Assembly (NCBI GenBank): GCA_963920665.1 | Contig: OY987271.1 | Span: 7,319,350-7,383,349, forward strand | Reading direction: 5' to 3' | Origin: Straminergon stramineum | Taxonomy: Eukaryota; Streptophyta; Bryopsida; Hypnales; Calliergonaceae | Length of the DNA: 64,000 bases | Shown: positions 13,246 through 24,225 of the stretch, piece by piece | How positions within the stretch are numbered: position 1 is the first letter of the stretch | How the letters are laid out: each line of letters opens with the position of its first letter | Position numbers and translations under genes: made by a program | The notes under the pieces: generated by a model | Databases searched by the model: none | Told to the model about the DNA's origin: nothing | What the model saw: the letters and a program-made list of their open reading frames with translations, nothing else

Positions 13246-14302
13246 CATTATAAGAAAACAAGGGGTTCTATGACTACTATTTGCAATTGGTTTGTAATTG
13301 CGTGAGGCGTTTGCAACTAGGTGACAATTTAGAGTCTCCAGTTGTAGTGGATAAGTCGCACTAGTTGCAAAGTAGTTGTAGAAAATTTCAAGGTTGTTTC
13401 TCATCCAGCAACCTTCTTAAAAGTTCGTCAATGAACTCTTCTGAAGTGGTTGATGATGTGGAGGTAATTTCGTGTGTGATTGGTTTGCAACTGAAGTGCA
13501 ACTGGTTTGCAACCGGGGTCCAACTAGTTTGCAACTTATTTACAACTTGTCTATAATTCATAGATTTCTAGATTCAAATTTTCAAATCTATCTTTTTTTT
13601 AGATTGCCAAATCCAAAAATTTCTTAAACTTTAAATATTTATACATTTTTGTAGATTGTAGAAATCTACAACATGTAGAAATATTAGAATTTTGTAATCA
13701 AAATTCATTATACAAGAATGCTATAACTTACAATTCTAATATGTCTAACCTAATGGTATTTCTGACAATTGATATGGGACAATTAATAGTAGTTGCATTT
13801 TAGTTGTTTTCTAGATGCCCTTTAGTTGGTTCCTAGTTGCATGCTAGTTGTATTCTAATTAAAGTCTAGTCATTTTTTAGTCATTCAAACTTTAATTGAA
13901 TTGTAGTTGCAGTCTACTTATACTGCGATTGTAGTTGCTTTTTAGTTGTAGTCTCATTGCACTATAGTTGCTTTTTAGTTGCACTCTAGTTGCATTGCAG
14001 TTGCTTTTTCATTGAATTGCTATTAAATTTAGAATATATGCAATTGTAGAGAGACACATTGGACTCTATCAAATGTAAAATTGTTCACATCAACAATTTT
14101 GATGAATATTGGATGTAAAATACCTCACATCAATTCTTTTGTTACATTCTTGTAATCATAATTACATTTTGCGACTATTTTGCAACTACAATGTAACTAT
14201 GTCAAAGTTGGTGCAAATACAAAGGATTTTAGTTGCAAGGCAATTACATAGGACCGTAGTTGCATTTCAGTTGGTTGTAACAAACGCATTTTTCTTCTAG
14301 TG
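13246..14302. mobile_element. Non-autonomous CACTA-like element, 3-bp target duplication TAG
   Basis: The right end, read inward on the minus strand, is CACTAGAAGAAAAATGCG. The left end is the related but decayed CATTATAAGAAAACAAGG. TAG immediately flanks both sides (13243-13245 and 14303-14305), matching the 3-bp duplication expected for CACTA/EnSpm transposons. The interior (about 1.06 kb) has no transposase and is largely a degenerate AGTTGCA-type repeat. The family assignment rests on end sequence and duplication length only. Confidence 0.65.
13280..14280. repeat. Degenerate array of TAGTTGCA-like motifs
   Basis: The words TAGTTGCA, TTGCAACTAG and close variants (TTTTAGTTG, CTAGTTGTA) recur many times, most densely at 13780-14000, and fill most of the CACTA-like element. 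Both strands of the word occur: TTTGCAACTGG-type copies on the left and TAGTTGCATT-type copies on the right. Confidence 0.7.
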
Positions 14303-14305
14303 TAG

Positions 14306-15297
14306 CAAAAAGAAAGTGTGACAATAGGAGGAATTGCCTAGCACTCAAGGGGCCTCCTAAACCCTTCTATTGAGTCATTTCTAGAGCTTTTGGGTGGTGA
14401 AGCTCCTACCTTCAACAACTCATATTCAATTCGTGTAATTAATTCTCCAAGAGCTCTTTAATTCAAAGTTTTAGACTTGTGAAATTTGAAATTTGAAATG
14501 ATCAATCATCAAATTTTGTTGTTGGTTTCTTGAATTTTGAATCTTTCAAGAGCCAATCTTAGAATCTTCATAAATGAATTTCAATTTGATAGAATGTGTA
14601 GTAATGTGATCAAAGGATAATTTACTACAACAACACTCAACCTTCTCTAATTGCACATTTGAAGTATATCTTAAGAATATATCATGTTGTGTACACTCAT
14701 GATTGAACAATATTATATAATTTCTCTACATGAGGGTGATTGCAAGAAACACTTGTCCTAATTTTTGTTCCCTTGCCCTCGAACAAGTGATTTTTTGCTC
14801 ATACCTTTTGCATCATTTGTCCATTTGGCGTGAAATTTACAATAAAAGTATATGTGATAGTTTCACACATTTTCTATTTTTTTCAAATTTTTTCAAATTA
14901 TTTTATTATTTATAACCTGCCCCTAATTAGGTGTCTACCTTGGCTATTTTTTGGGGGAGGGGGGTTGTTTAGTCCTATTTTTTACCCAAAAATGCAAATT
15001 CGAAGCCACAAATTGGACATGTTGGAAGTCTACTTATATTACAAGGATTGACGACGAGTTTTAATTAAAATAGTAACATATTGGTTGCCCACATGGGGTC
15101 AAAGTGACCTTCCTTTGCACAAAGTCTACATAATGGAAAAAACTTTCCTAAACGAATTTTGTGGTGCAATGAGAGTGCAATCTTCTCTAGCAAAATGGCA
15201 ATTCTACGGAGTTTTTTTGAATTTTTTTAAATTACTAAAAATGAAAAGGTCCACAAACCTCTTTTCTACTATTTTCTACTCCTAGTGGCTTTTGTAG
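14306..15297. other. Intergenic, AT-rich, no gene recognised
   Basis: No gene is visible. A block reading GGGTGATTGCAAGAAACACTT starts near 14734 and recurs in opposite orientation near 15810, so the two may be the flanks of an older foldback element into which the CACTA-like MITE at 15301 inserted. Confidence 0.5.
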
Positions 15298-15300
15298 TAG

Positions 15301-15629
15301 CACTATAACAAAACATGGTAAAAGAAACCACACTCAAATTCAACTACAATTTTTTGCCATATTTTTGTGCATGCATGCATAGTGGGTTGTTAGCTTCTTT
15401 TACAATTTTCGACTGCAATTATTCAAAATCCTGGGTGTGTAATACTTTGTTGGAAAGGTCTTTTTAGTACCTTTCCAATAAAATATTACATGCCCAAAAA
15501 TTTTGAAAATTGCAATCGGAAATTGCAAAAGAAGCTAACTATGCGCATAGTAGACCTACACAAAAACCTAGCAAAAAGAACCGTAGTTGATTTTGACTAC
15601 GGTTTTCTTTACCACATTTTGGTATAGTG
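15301..15629. mobile_element. CACTA-like MITE with long internal hairpin, target duplication TAG
   Basis: Terminal inverted repeats begin CACTATAACAAAACATGGTA on the left and, reversed, CACTATACCAAAATGTGGTA on the right. TAG flanks both ends (15298-15300 and 15630-15632). The interior also folds back: GTTAGCTTCTTTT and GGAAAGGTC on the left arm pair with AAAAGAAGCTAAC and GACC/ACCTTTCC on the right arm around 15400-15540. There is no coding capacity. The length is 329 bp. Confidence 0.75.
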
Positions 15630-15632
15630 TAG

Positions 15633-16227
15633 TCTATAGTATTGTAAAGTATTGCATAGTATTGAATCAATGATTTAGATCTGCAAGTGCCCCAAATCAA
15701 TGGTTGAGATTCGCATGTGCACATTGATGCACATAATTAATAGTAGTCCATAGTATTGCCAATCCTATGGCTAGAAATCACGTTCTTGAACCAAAAACAT
15801 GAAGTGTTTCTTGCAATCACCCATAAATTGATAAATACATATGACAAAAGCCCCATTACGAAAAATTTGGGGCCTCCAAAGAATTGCCAAATTCTAAACC
15901 AATTCCCCCCAAAGTCCAAATAAAAAATTTATATTTAAAAAAATTCTAAACAATTTTAAAATCAAAATGTGAGGTGCCACATCAATTTCAAATTTTAATA
16001 TTTATATACATATTTATTTAAATATTCTTTTTTTATTTCAACTATTGATCTAACTCTAGCAGACCTATCGAGTTCCTATTTTTTCTCTAATGCATCCATC
16101 CATCAAAGCATAGCAATAACAAGGTATTGAATATCGTCAAATTCCTTCTTCAGTCAATTCCTTGTGCTCTAATATCTAAACGTTTTGTGCAACCAACCAT
16201 GACCACCACTACTAAAATTAATTCAAT
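15633..16227. other. Intergenic, AT-rich
   Basis: No gene is visible. TAGTCTATAGTATTG and TAGTCCATAGTATTG lie about 110 bp apart in direct orientation. The rest is low-complexity AT-rich sequence. Confidence 0.5.
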
Positions 16228-16416
16228 TACAGTTGAACCTCCCTAATTCAATCCTTTCTAATTCAATAAAGTTCTCTCACACCACATTGATTTCTAGTCC
16301 CGACTTAACAATATGAACTACATACAAAGATCATATCCTTCTTTAATGCAATAACCTCTCTTGTCTAATGTGTCAGACTAGTCCCAATCTTAGTGCTTTA
16401 GAGAGGTTCTACTATA
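16228..16416. mobile_element. pogo/Emigrant-like MITE flanked by TA
   Basis: The left end is TACAGTTGAACCTCCCTAA and the right end, reversed, is TATAGTAGAACCTCTCTAA. The CAGT-AACCTC-TAA pattern with a TA target is the signature of pogo-type MITEs such as Arabidopsis Emigrant/Lemi1. The element is 189 bp including both TA dinucleotides and has no open frame. Confidence 0.65.
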
Positions 16417-16456
16417 GTACAATACACACTAAATTTCTAATACTACAATTTGCTAC

Positions 16457-16648
16457 TACACTAAATAGGGATATTAAGGGGACCAAAAAATTAAAGGGAC
16501 TTACTGTAGAAAACTATAGATGTTTGAAACATGATGTACATTTCCTGGACACTTCAATAACTACTGATGCACAATAAAGGTAGATATTTCTATAGTGTGA
16601 AATGTTGATTAATTAGTATGGGTCCCCTTAATACCCCTATTCAGTGTA
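16457..16648. mobile_element. Tc1/mariner-type MITE flanked by TA
   Basis: Inverted ends read CACTAAATAGGGATATTAAG (left) and CACTGAATAGGGGTATTAAG (right, reversed), continuing into GGGACC in both arms. TA precedes and follows the element. It is about 190 bp and non-coding. Confidence 0.7.
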
Positions 16649-17133
16649 GAACAAAATTGATCTTCATGATTTTCATGATAGCTTGGATACAATGTATCTA
16701 ACCTCTTGGATGTCAAACCAAAATATCTTCAATGTATGTCACTTTTTTTGGGGGGGTGGGGGCAACTAATTTTTTTTTTTTTTAATTTTTTTAAAAAAGA
16801 GACAATTTCCTAGGCTTCAGTTCAAATCACATGAAAATTTGCAACAGAATATTCTCCTCTTCAAATCACCACCAGATGAGGTTGATACTACAGTACTGTA
16901 CAGTAGTACCTTCTTTGCGAATGTTCGCCCGAAATGACTGACTGACTGATGCCCAGTCTTCAGCTCTTCTGGGATGACGGAAGCCAGTGGGGCCCACTGG
17001 CTTTCCGAGAGGCCAAAAGCTGCTTGCCTGGCTCACATTCATTCATTCGGGGCCCCGGAATCTGCCATTGCCGGGGATTGATCTCAGTCAGCTCCTGGCA
17101 ACCATGCATTTGGGCCGCTGCATTGACTCTTAC

Positions 17134-17581
17134 TAAGGTAAAACAGCCCATTACGGAACTCTATGAATGAGCCCATTACAGTTTTCTTTTAATTTTTGAG
17201 ATTTGGGCCACATTCAATGTCTTAGCTAACTGGAATGGAGTAATTAGTGACTGCAATAGGAACTTTCAGTTTTTTAGTGTTAGTTCATTACAGGAAGTGC
17301 CTTTCTCAGGTCTTCTGTGTTAAAAAATATTGTGACTGTAACAGGTAAGTAAGATGAGTGTTATTGATCAGTTTTTGTTGGTTTTGGGGTAGTCAACAGG
17401 CTGTGATGGGCTGAACACTTCAAAAATTCATAACAAATTCACACTTTGTCAAAAAAATATAATTTCAAATGCTCTCGCCATTTCCGTCACTTGACTTTCT
17501 CTGGAAAAAAAAGTAGAAAATTTCAGAAATGACAAGAGGGCAAACCCCCCCATTTGGTCCGTAATGGGTTGTTTTACTTTA
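17134..17581. mobile_element. Tc1/mariner-type MITE flanked by TA
   Basis: The inverted ends, including the TA target, read TAAGGTAAAACAGCCCATTA (left) and TAAAGTAAAACAACCCATTA (right, reversed), then CGGA in both. The interior has no recognisable coding sequence. The length is 448 bp. Confidence 0.7.
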
Positions 17582-17593
17582 TTCTAGTATAGT

Positions 17594-17842
17594 CACTAAA
17601 TAGTGAAATTAGGTTGCCCCACACTAATTTCTCAACATTTGACACTAAATAAATATTTACAGGTACTGTACTAGAATGAACTACTTTTGAATTTCATATC
17701 ACTGTATTTTGGACTCATGAACCTCCATGTGTACAAATGGAAATATTTTTAGAAATATTTGTTGACATTGATGGCTTGTAAAGTAACTTTCTTGGGGTAA
17801 GGCAACCTAATTGTTAAGGCAATCTAATTTCACTGTTTAGTG
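17594..17842. mobile_element. Short MITE with CACTAAA-type inverted ends
   Basis: The left arm CACTAAATAGTGAAATTAGG and, reversed, the right arm CACTAAACAGTGAAATTAGA match over about 28 bases, followed by TTGCC in both. TA follows the right end; on the left, TA lies two bases farther out. The element begins 12 bp after the previous MITE. The class (TA-target versus CACTA) is uncertain. Confidence 0.55.
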
Positions 17843-17844
17843 TA

Positions 17845-18269
17845 GAGTTAAGCAAAAAAGTCGCATGTGTATTGAGTTATAAGCAAAACTGCGTATAGGT
17901 TTGAAACTTTTTCATTCAAACAACCATATCGCAAGCATCAATGGATAAAGTCGAGAAGTAGATAGCCATATATGGAAGTTGTATTATGTGACATATAACA
18001 CATTAAGTAATATGGAAGTTTGAAGAAAAAATTAGTTGTGATTTGAAAAAAAATGAATTTCAAAGTTAGACATGTTTGAAATTTGGTTTTGTATGCCTAA
18101 CTATTTGGAATTCCTTTGTATTTTGGCAATTTTTTCTTAGAACTCAAAAAAAAAATTGTGCCTTCACATCTTCAAGTATACATCATTTTGATTATTTTAC
18201 ACAAAAATTGAAGGAAGTTGACATTTATAGAATTTAAAATATCAACAGTTTGGCAAACAGTCAAATGAT
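17845..18269. other. Intergenic, AT-rich
   Basis: No gene or repeat structure of note between the two neighbouring MITEs. Confidence 0.5.
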
Positions 18270-18393
18270 CACTAGAAGAAAACATCATTGATTTCAACAA
18301 ATTTCAACCAACGTAGTTTTTGTGTTTTGTTGCGAAGAACTTAATTTTGTGTCAACTGAAATTTGTTGAAATCAACGATGTTTTTTTCTAGTG
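18270..18393. mobile_element. Miniature CACTA-like element, target duplication GAT
   Basis: Inverted ends CACTAGAAGAAAACATC (left) and CACTAGAAAAAAACATCG (right, reversed) continue into TTGATTTCAACAAATTTCA, giving arms of about 38 bases in a 124-bp element. GAT flanks both ends (18267-18269 and 18394-18396). The terminal CACTAGAAGAAAA matches the right end of the 1.06-kb element at 13246-14302. Confidence 0.75.
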
Positions 18394-18396
18394 GAT

Positions 18397-19042
18397 GTTG
18401 GTTCTCACAATATTTAATTTTGGAGAGGGGATTGAGAGCATGGGATCTAGTATAGGTTGCAGTATGGACCATTGTTACATTTTAATGCCCTTGCATTTGG
18501 TATATTTGTTGAATTGGATAATTTATTCAATTTCTATTTCACAATCGTATAATGCATTTATAGATTCAATTGTTTTTGTCCAAATACTAGAATTTATGAT
18601 GAACATACTTGATCCAAAAAATCTATAAATAAATAAATAATTATTGTCAATATCCTCAAAAAAATTGCCAATTTTATGAAGGTTAGTATAATTTTTGGCA
18701 ATTTAAACCTATTTGAAAAAAAATGCAAGAATCTATGAATTCAATGGTAATAGTTGATATTACAAATATAATATTCCATATACAATATCACTTAGGGTTT
18801 CATTTCAATTATCTAGGATATGGTTATTTGAGATCGTTGTTAATGTAATGAAGCTATTTACATCCATGAATACGTAGAGATTTGTGATTATTAAACATCA
18901 CTTTTTAGTGATTTGATCTATTTAAATATTGAGAATATTCAGTAGAACATCTCACTGTCTTTTCCTTCAACCCATCACCATGTACAAAAATTCAATCACT
19001 AATAAAAACCACAATATTAATAATATATGTTAAAGGATAACA
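18397..19042. other. Intergenic, AT-rich
   Basis: No gene or clear repeat is recognised; the sequence is AT-rich with many short homopolymer runs. Confidence 0.5.
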
Positions 19043-19158
19043 TAGGCAATTTCATTAAAATGGCGGTATTATTCTGCCATTTTGATGGAATGCCGTGCAA
19101 TTCCTAACATGTTCTGCGCCATTCTACCATAATACCGCCATTTTAATGAAATTGTCTA
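19043..19158. mobile_element. Compact hairpin MITE flanked by TA
   Basis: Between two TA dinucleotides lie arms that match over about 34 bases with one mismatch near the tip: TTTCATTAAAATGGCGGTAT on the left and its reverse complement on the right. The element is 112 bp inside the TA pair. The near-perfect arms suggest recent activity. Confidence 0.75.
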
Positions 19159-20092
19159 TTAATATGTTTTGGTCTTGACATGCATGCAAGAAGCGAAGGA
19201 GATTCGATTGGAGGTAGTTCTAAACTTCTAATTAATAACTGCAGTAGCAATTTCGTACTGCTAGCTTGCAGGATTCGCAACCTCCTCCTGCAGTCTAATA
19301 GGTTACCTCCAGTAGTGTCGAAGGTTCCCGATCCTTCATCGACGCTCCGGCTTCTTCTTGTTGGTTTCGAAGTTGGTTCCATTCACCGATTTGAACTTTC
19401 CGTTCCTTCGTCAATTTAGGTCTTCCACAGTCAAAAGCAGACAGTGACGGAACAAGGGCCATTCCACTGTACATAGATTCGTTGTCGGTAACTTATATCA
19501 ACACCAAAGCTAGAGTGGATTCTAATCTGCAAAAAATAGTACCGTACACTTCGCAGTACATCACATTTCTGTTTGTGGCGACCAGGCGACGGCGGATGGG
19601 AAGTCTACCCCGGAAGCAAGTCTACTCCGGGCAAGTCTACTCCGGAAGCCTGGCTTTTAATTTGTTCGTTTGTGGGGTTGGTTCGGAGCAGTTCCTAGCT
19701 CATCCTCGATCCGAAATTTCTTAACCACGTTCCCTAATGAAGACGGAAATGTGAGCTTTGCTTGGGGATGAAGGCAACTCACTAACAGAAATTGGGTTCC
19801 TTTCAAAAGAGACGGCTTGATCGTCGTCGTCATGATCATAGTTACCTTAGTTTGATGTTCATCAAAAAGAGCAGGAAAAGAAGATACACAAGAATACTTG
19901 GTGAGTCAACTGGCTAAGACTGTCCAGAATCCGTCATCAGCCACGGCAGGTGCTGGATAACCACAGAGAAAAAGATCTTCAAATTACAGTGGTCCTCAAG
20001 TTTTTTTTGTGGGTGAGCTTTTCTCAAGTCCAGCCAAGTCAATGTCTGGCCTGGTGATTCATCGCTTTCGAAAGGACGCGGGCCTCAGGATC

Positions 20093-21170
20093 AAGGTAGT
20101 CACCAAAATGCTCCCATTGCTAGGTCAGCATTCCGCTTTGTTTCTACAGTAGAGGGAACAATGTTGTCATCCATTGGACACTTTTGGCGTCCTCAATGTC
20201 CGACCTTGAATTTTAATTGCTATTGCTTTTTCTTTTAATTGTAAGTATGTGAATTAAAAAAATAATAATTTAGTCATTTCTTGGGGTGCGATGTTTGGCT
20301 TTGTGGTTGTCCCTTGAAGGATGTGGGGCCCCTTGACCAAGGTAGTCATCAAAATGCTCTAGTTGTTGGACCAATAGGTCAAAATTCTTTGTTTTCATAG
20401 GGAATAATGAAGTCATCCATCGAACACTTTTGATCCTCAATGTCCTTGAATTTTAATTTCAATTGCCTTTTCTTTTGTTTGTTTGTATGTGAAGAAAAAA
20501 GAAAAAAGAAATTAGTCATTTCTTGGGGTACAATGTTTGGCTTGGTGAAGGATGTCATTTCCTATGACCCATTTTTTTTTTTCATTTTTTATGAAGTGCC
20601 AAAGTGGCAATATAAAATCTTATAGTGGTACTCCAAATTTCAACATTCATCCACATATTGGATAGAAAATATCCCATTAGCACATCAATATTACATATCT
20701 ATGATTTTGTTTTCATCTTCAATTTGGCGATTTCAACTAAGATTTTTTTACTTTGAAGTCTTTTGTTGATTTTCCACCCATTTAGTGATTACTTGTGTTC
20801 CTAGGGCATGGTGCAAGGTCCATTACTTAGGTGCAAATGGTTGCTAAATTGCCAAAAGAAAATGTTTCCATGACTAAGATAGTCACCAAAATGCTTCAAT
20901 TATTAGACTAATAGGTCAACATTCTTTGTTTCTACAATGAACAATAAAGTCACCCATCACATTTTGATCCTCAACGTCCTTTAAGGGTTAATCGCTATGA
21001 GAAGCATTGATTTATTGGACTTGATAAAAGCTCATAGTGATTGGAAGACCAATATCTCTAATTTTGAGATTTTTTTCCATGAACTTTCAATTGCTATTGG
21101 TTTCTCTTTAATTTGTCCATGTATCATTTATTTATTTTAAATGGTTCATTCCTTGCAGTGCAAAAGACCT
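20093..21170 (+). repeat. Three diverged direct copies of a 220-300 bp unit
   Basis: Copies start near 20093, 20339 and 20876. Each opens with AAGRTAGTCAYCAAAATGCT and then shows AGGTCA-CATTCT-TTTGTTT, a GTCA(T/C)CCATC block, TCCTCAA(T/C)GTCC and a TCAATTGC or TAATTGCTATTG block. The first two are nearly adjacent; the third is separated by about 330 bp of other sequence that resembles part of 8940-9190 (GAAGTGCCA, GGCAAT and CATGGTGCAA words). Confidence 0.7.
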
Positions 21171-22130
21171 CCATTTTGTTTGCAATGGACTCATTACTTC
21201 AAGAATCTTTTGTTTAATTACATAACTTGTATTAGTAGAAATATGGTCTAATTTGCCATGTGCACACCAAGTAGACAATTGAAGAGAAGATTGTTACATT
21301 GATGGCAATTTAAACTACTTGTGGGTCTTCTTATAGGTCATTTCTATAGTGAGATTCAAATTCTTGATTTTCAATAATAGAACATTGCAAAGGATCCAAA
21401 CTTGTCAAACAAGTGAATTTTAGAGTTCTTGTAGAATGGATCATTTTGGGGCTTACTACCTTGGTAAATCCTTTCAAGACTAGGGCAAAATAAAAATGTC
21501 ACGGATTTTTTGATTCAATATTAAAGTTAATTCCAAAGTGTGTGCATTACAAGACTATGAGCTGGAGTTTGGGAAAAACATAGGACAAAACTTTTCATAG
21601 CACTAAAACTTGGGTCTAATTGAGTATGGTGTTGTGTTTCTTTTGTACTATTCTTATTTAAACCTTCTTTTGACACCAGTTTACAAACATGTGACAAACT
21701 TTAGGATTAACTCTATTATCTTCAAACATTTAAAATAGTTTTCCAATAAAGTAGGTTCCAATTCAATGAAGAGAAAATTGCAAAAATTGCATTCATGGAG
21801 TGATCTTGTATTGTTGTAGATATAAAACTATTAAATCAAATATTTTGTTTTTGTTTTAAAGTGTGAATGGAGTTCATTTTACCTTTGGTTTTAGGAATGC
21901 ATGGTGATAGGTAATAGATTGTCAAGTGATTTAAAGAATTGCCGTGGGATTTCAAGTGAACAATGGATGAGTTTCAATGGTTAGACCGGAAAGGATTTGG
22001 ATAGTCACTTAAGCTATGTTGATAAGTGGTTTTCTTTCTCTCTTTTCTCTCTCTCTTCTTCCCCTCTTTGTTTTTCAAGTTGTGTGTGAGTTTCGAACAC
22101 TTTTGTATTTTGTTGATGCTCTTTATAATA

Positions 22131-23065
22131 AGCTTTAAGCATATATATATTTTAATTGTGTGTAAGTCCTAGTGATTGGGCATCTTTTATTGTGTATTTA
22201 GATTGAGTTCAAAGTCCCAATGATTGGACATTTGTGTGTGGAATTTTCATGTGAGAGGAATTATTATTGTTGTGCTTAAAACAGTTATTAATTTGTGAGT
22301 ATTTGATTAAATCATTCTATTTGTTTGTATAAGCTTGTAGCAGTGTGTGATTTGATTAAGGCTTGACGCAATTGGTTGAGTGTAAAGATTGAAGCTTTAA
22401 GTGAAAGCCAATGAGAATTTTTATTGAATAGTTGTACCCATTTGTATGAGCTTTGAGCATTGTGTGTGTAATACGAGGGAGTTTAGAAGCTATATTGTTG
22501 AGAATATTTAAATGGCTTAAAGCATATTGTAATTGAAGGAGAGAATTAATTATTGAGTCTTTAGATTATTGTGATTGAATGTAAAATCCCAGAGATTGGC
22601 TGATGCTAGAAATTGTGAGTATATCTAGGGATTGGATTTAAGTGTCTAAATTTAAAGTTCAGAGCTTGAATATATATTAATGTTCATGTGTTTGAATTTA
22701 GATTAATATTGAGTATGTGAAAGAGTCTCAATGATTGATAGCCTTGTGTTTGTAAGCTTAAAGCAATTGTTTAGTTCCATAGTGAATTGATGAGAGGTTA
22801 CAAGGAATTGTTTAGATGGAATGGCTTTAAGCAAATTAGTATATAATTGCTATAAGTAGATGACTCTGTAGATTGGAAGTGAACTCTAAAGATGATTACT
22901 GAAGGAATATATTGTGGAGCTGCTTAAAGCAAGATAGAACTAAGTAGGCTATAAGCAATATTAAGACTGTGATGGTCTGAGTGAAGTTGTTTATACTAAC
23001 TATGGTTTGTTGAATGAATGGAGTGACATTTAAGCGAAATATTGTGAGCCTATGCTTTAAGCAAA
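22131..23065. repeat. Array of palindromic GCTTTAAGCA / GCTTAAAGCA motifs
   Basis: About a dozen occurrences of GCTTTAAGC, GCTTAAAGC or near variants are spread over 0.9 kb (for example 22132, 22515, 22757, 22824, 22922 and 23053). A second word, GTGATTGG/AATGATTGG, alternates with them in the first half. No open frame spans the region. Confidence 0.65.
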
Positions 23066-24225
23066 TGCAATAGGAATTAGAAAACGGGTACTATGGTGTT
23101 TAAAGCTATATGTTGTGTTTTCTCTCACTTTAAGAGTATTCCTTATTTATCCCCATACTAGAATAAGATGGGAACCGCATACTTGTTTTGTTGCATTCAT
23201 ATGTGTCGAACAAAAATTAGTGATTAGATAAATGAGTGATATCCTTTCCCTAAAACCAATGGGTTATTTTTGTATTATTTTCCATTAGAATCAAGTTATA
23301 AGACATTTCTATTATAAAAGTGACTTCAGTCACAATGCGTTAGACTATTTGATCATTCCTTGGATTTTGAACCCCTATACTATAATCTTAGATTTTGTTG
23401 AGGAAGGCAAAATTCTAGATTACAGTTGTCCACTTGGCCTCTATGGATGGCTTGTTCTCTATGACAATAAAAAAAATTCTCATTGATTTTTGATAAAATA
23501 AATAATAAAAATTAGTGTGGTAAAAAGGATGCACTTTAGAAAACTTTTAAATGCCCCTATGTTCCTTGCCATGCACTTAGACATCAGCTATGATTAGGCT
23601 TACATAATTCCCCAAATTATTCAATTGCATTTATAGTGGGCACTACCAAAAATGCGCCATTGACCCTAAAATACCATCTTCACTTTGTGTATATTTCCAA
23701 AATCAATCATGTACCTATGTGGAAGAAACTATTTTAGAACCAAACTTTGTTCCTTCCTAACTTCTTTGGCATACGATATTAAAATGTCACGTTCTTTGGT
23801 GTGTTGGAATCTCTTTTCACTTGCCAACAAGAATATATAAAACTTTGACCAATCTAATAATAGGAACTATGCACATTAGCAACTAACAACTATGATTTGT
23901 AGTCCTAAGAGTTAGATTGTCAGCCTTTCAAGAATTTTCATGCATTTCATGCAACTCATATAATAGATGGTTATAGCAGCTATACTACCGTATAAGGTAG
24001 AACAATCCAATGGTGCCAGTCACCTAATTCAAACATCTATTGAACCCTTCCATTTGTGTTAGTTACTTACCTATTGCCACAATTTTAGCACCCTTTAGCA
24101 TTATGACAATGCACTTGGGAAGAAGACATTTGTGTGGCTTAGCATGGGTCTATGTACACTTTACTAATTTTGTTCCAACAAACTTTGTAAAATCACAAAA
24201 ATTTGTTTCTTGTTGAAATGTTATA

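Larger units (their letters stand above)
19159..24217. other. Long gene-poor stretch with degenerate repeat arrays
   Basis: Positions 19170-19430 are locally GC-richer with open frames on both strands but no recognisable domain. Near 19600 AGTCTACTCCGG-like words occur three times in tandem. The three-copy repeat at 20093-21170 and the motif array at 22131-23065 are listed separately. A CT-rich tract lies at 22030-22070. No exon chain or RNA gene was recognised. Confidence 0.5.

Noticed and set aside
19180..19419. 79-aa plus-strand frame with overlapping minus-strand frame
   Set aside because: Considered as a retroelement fragment, but neither strand shows protease, integrase or reverse-transcriptase motifs.
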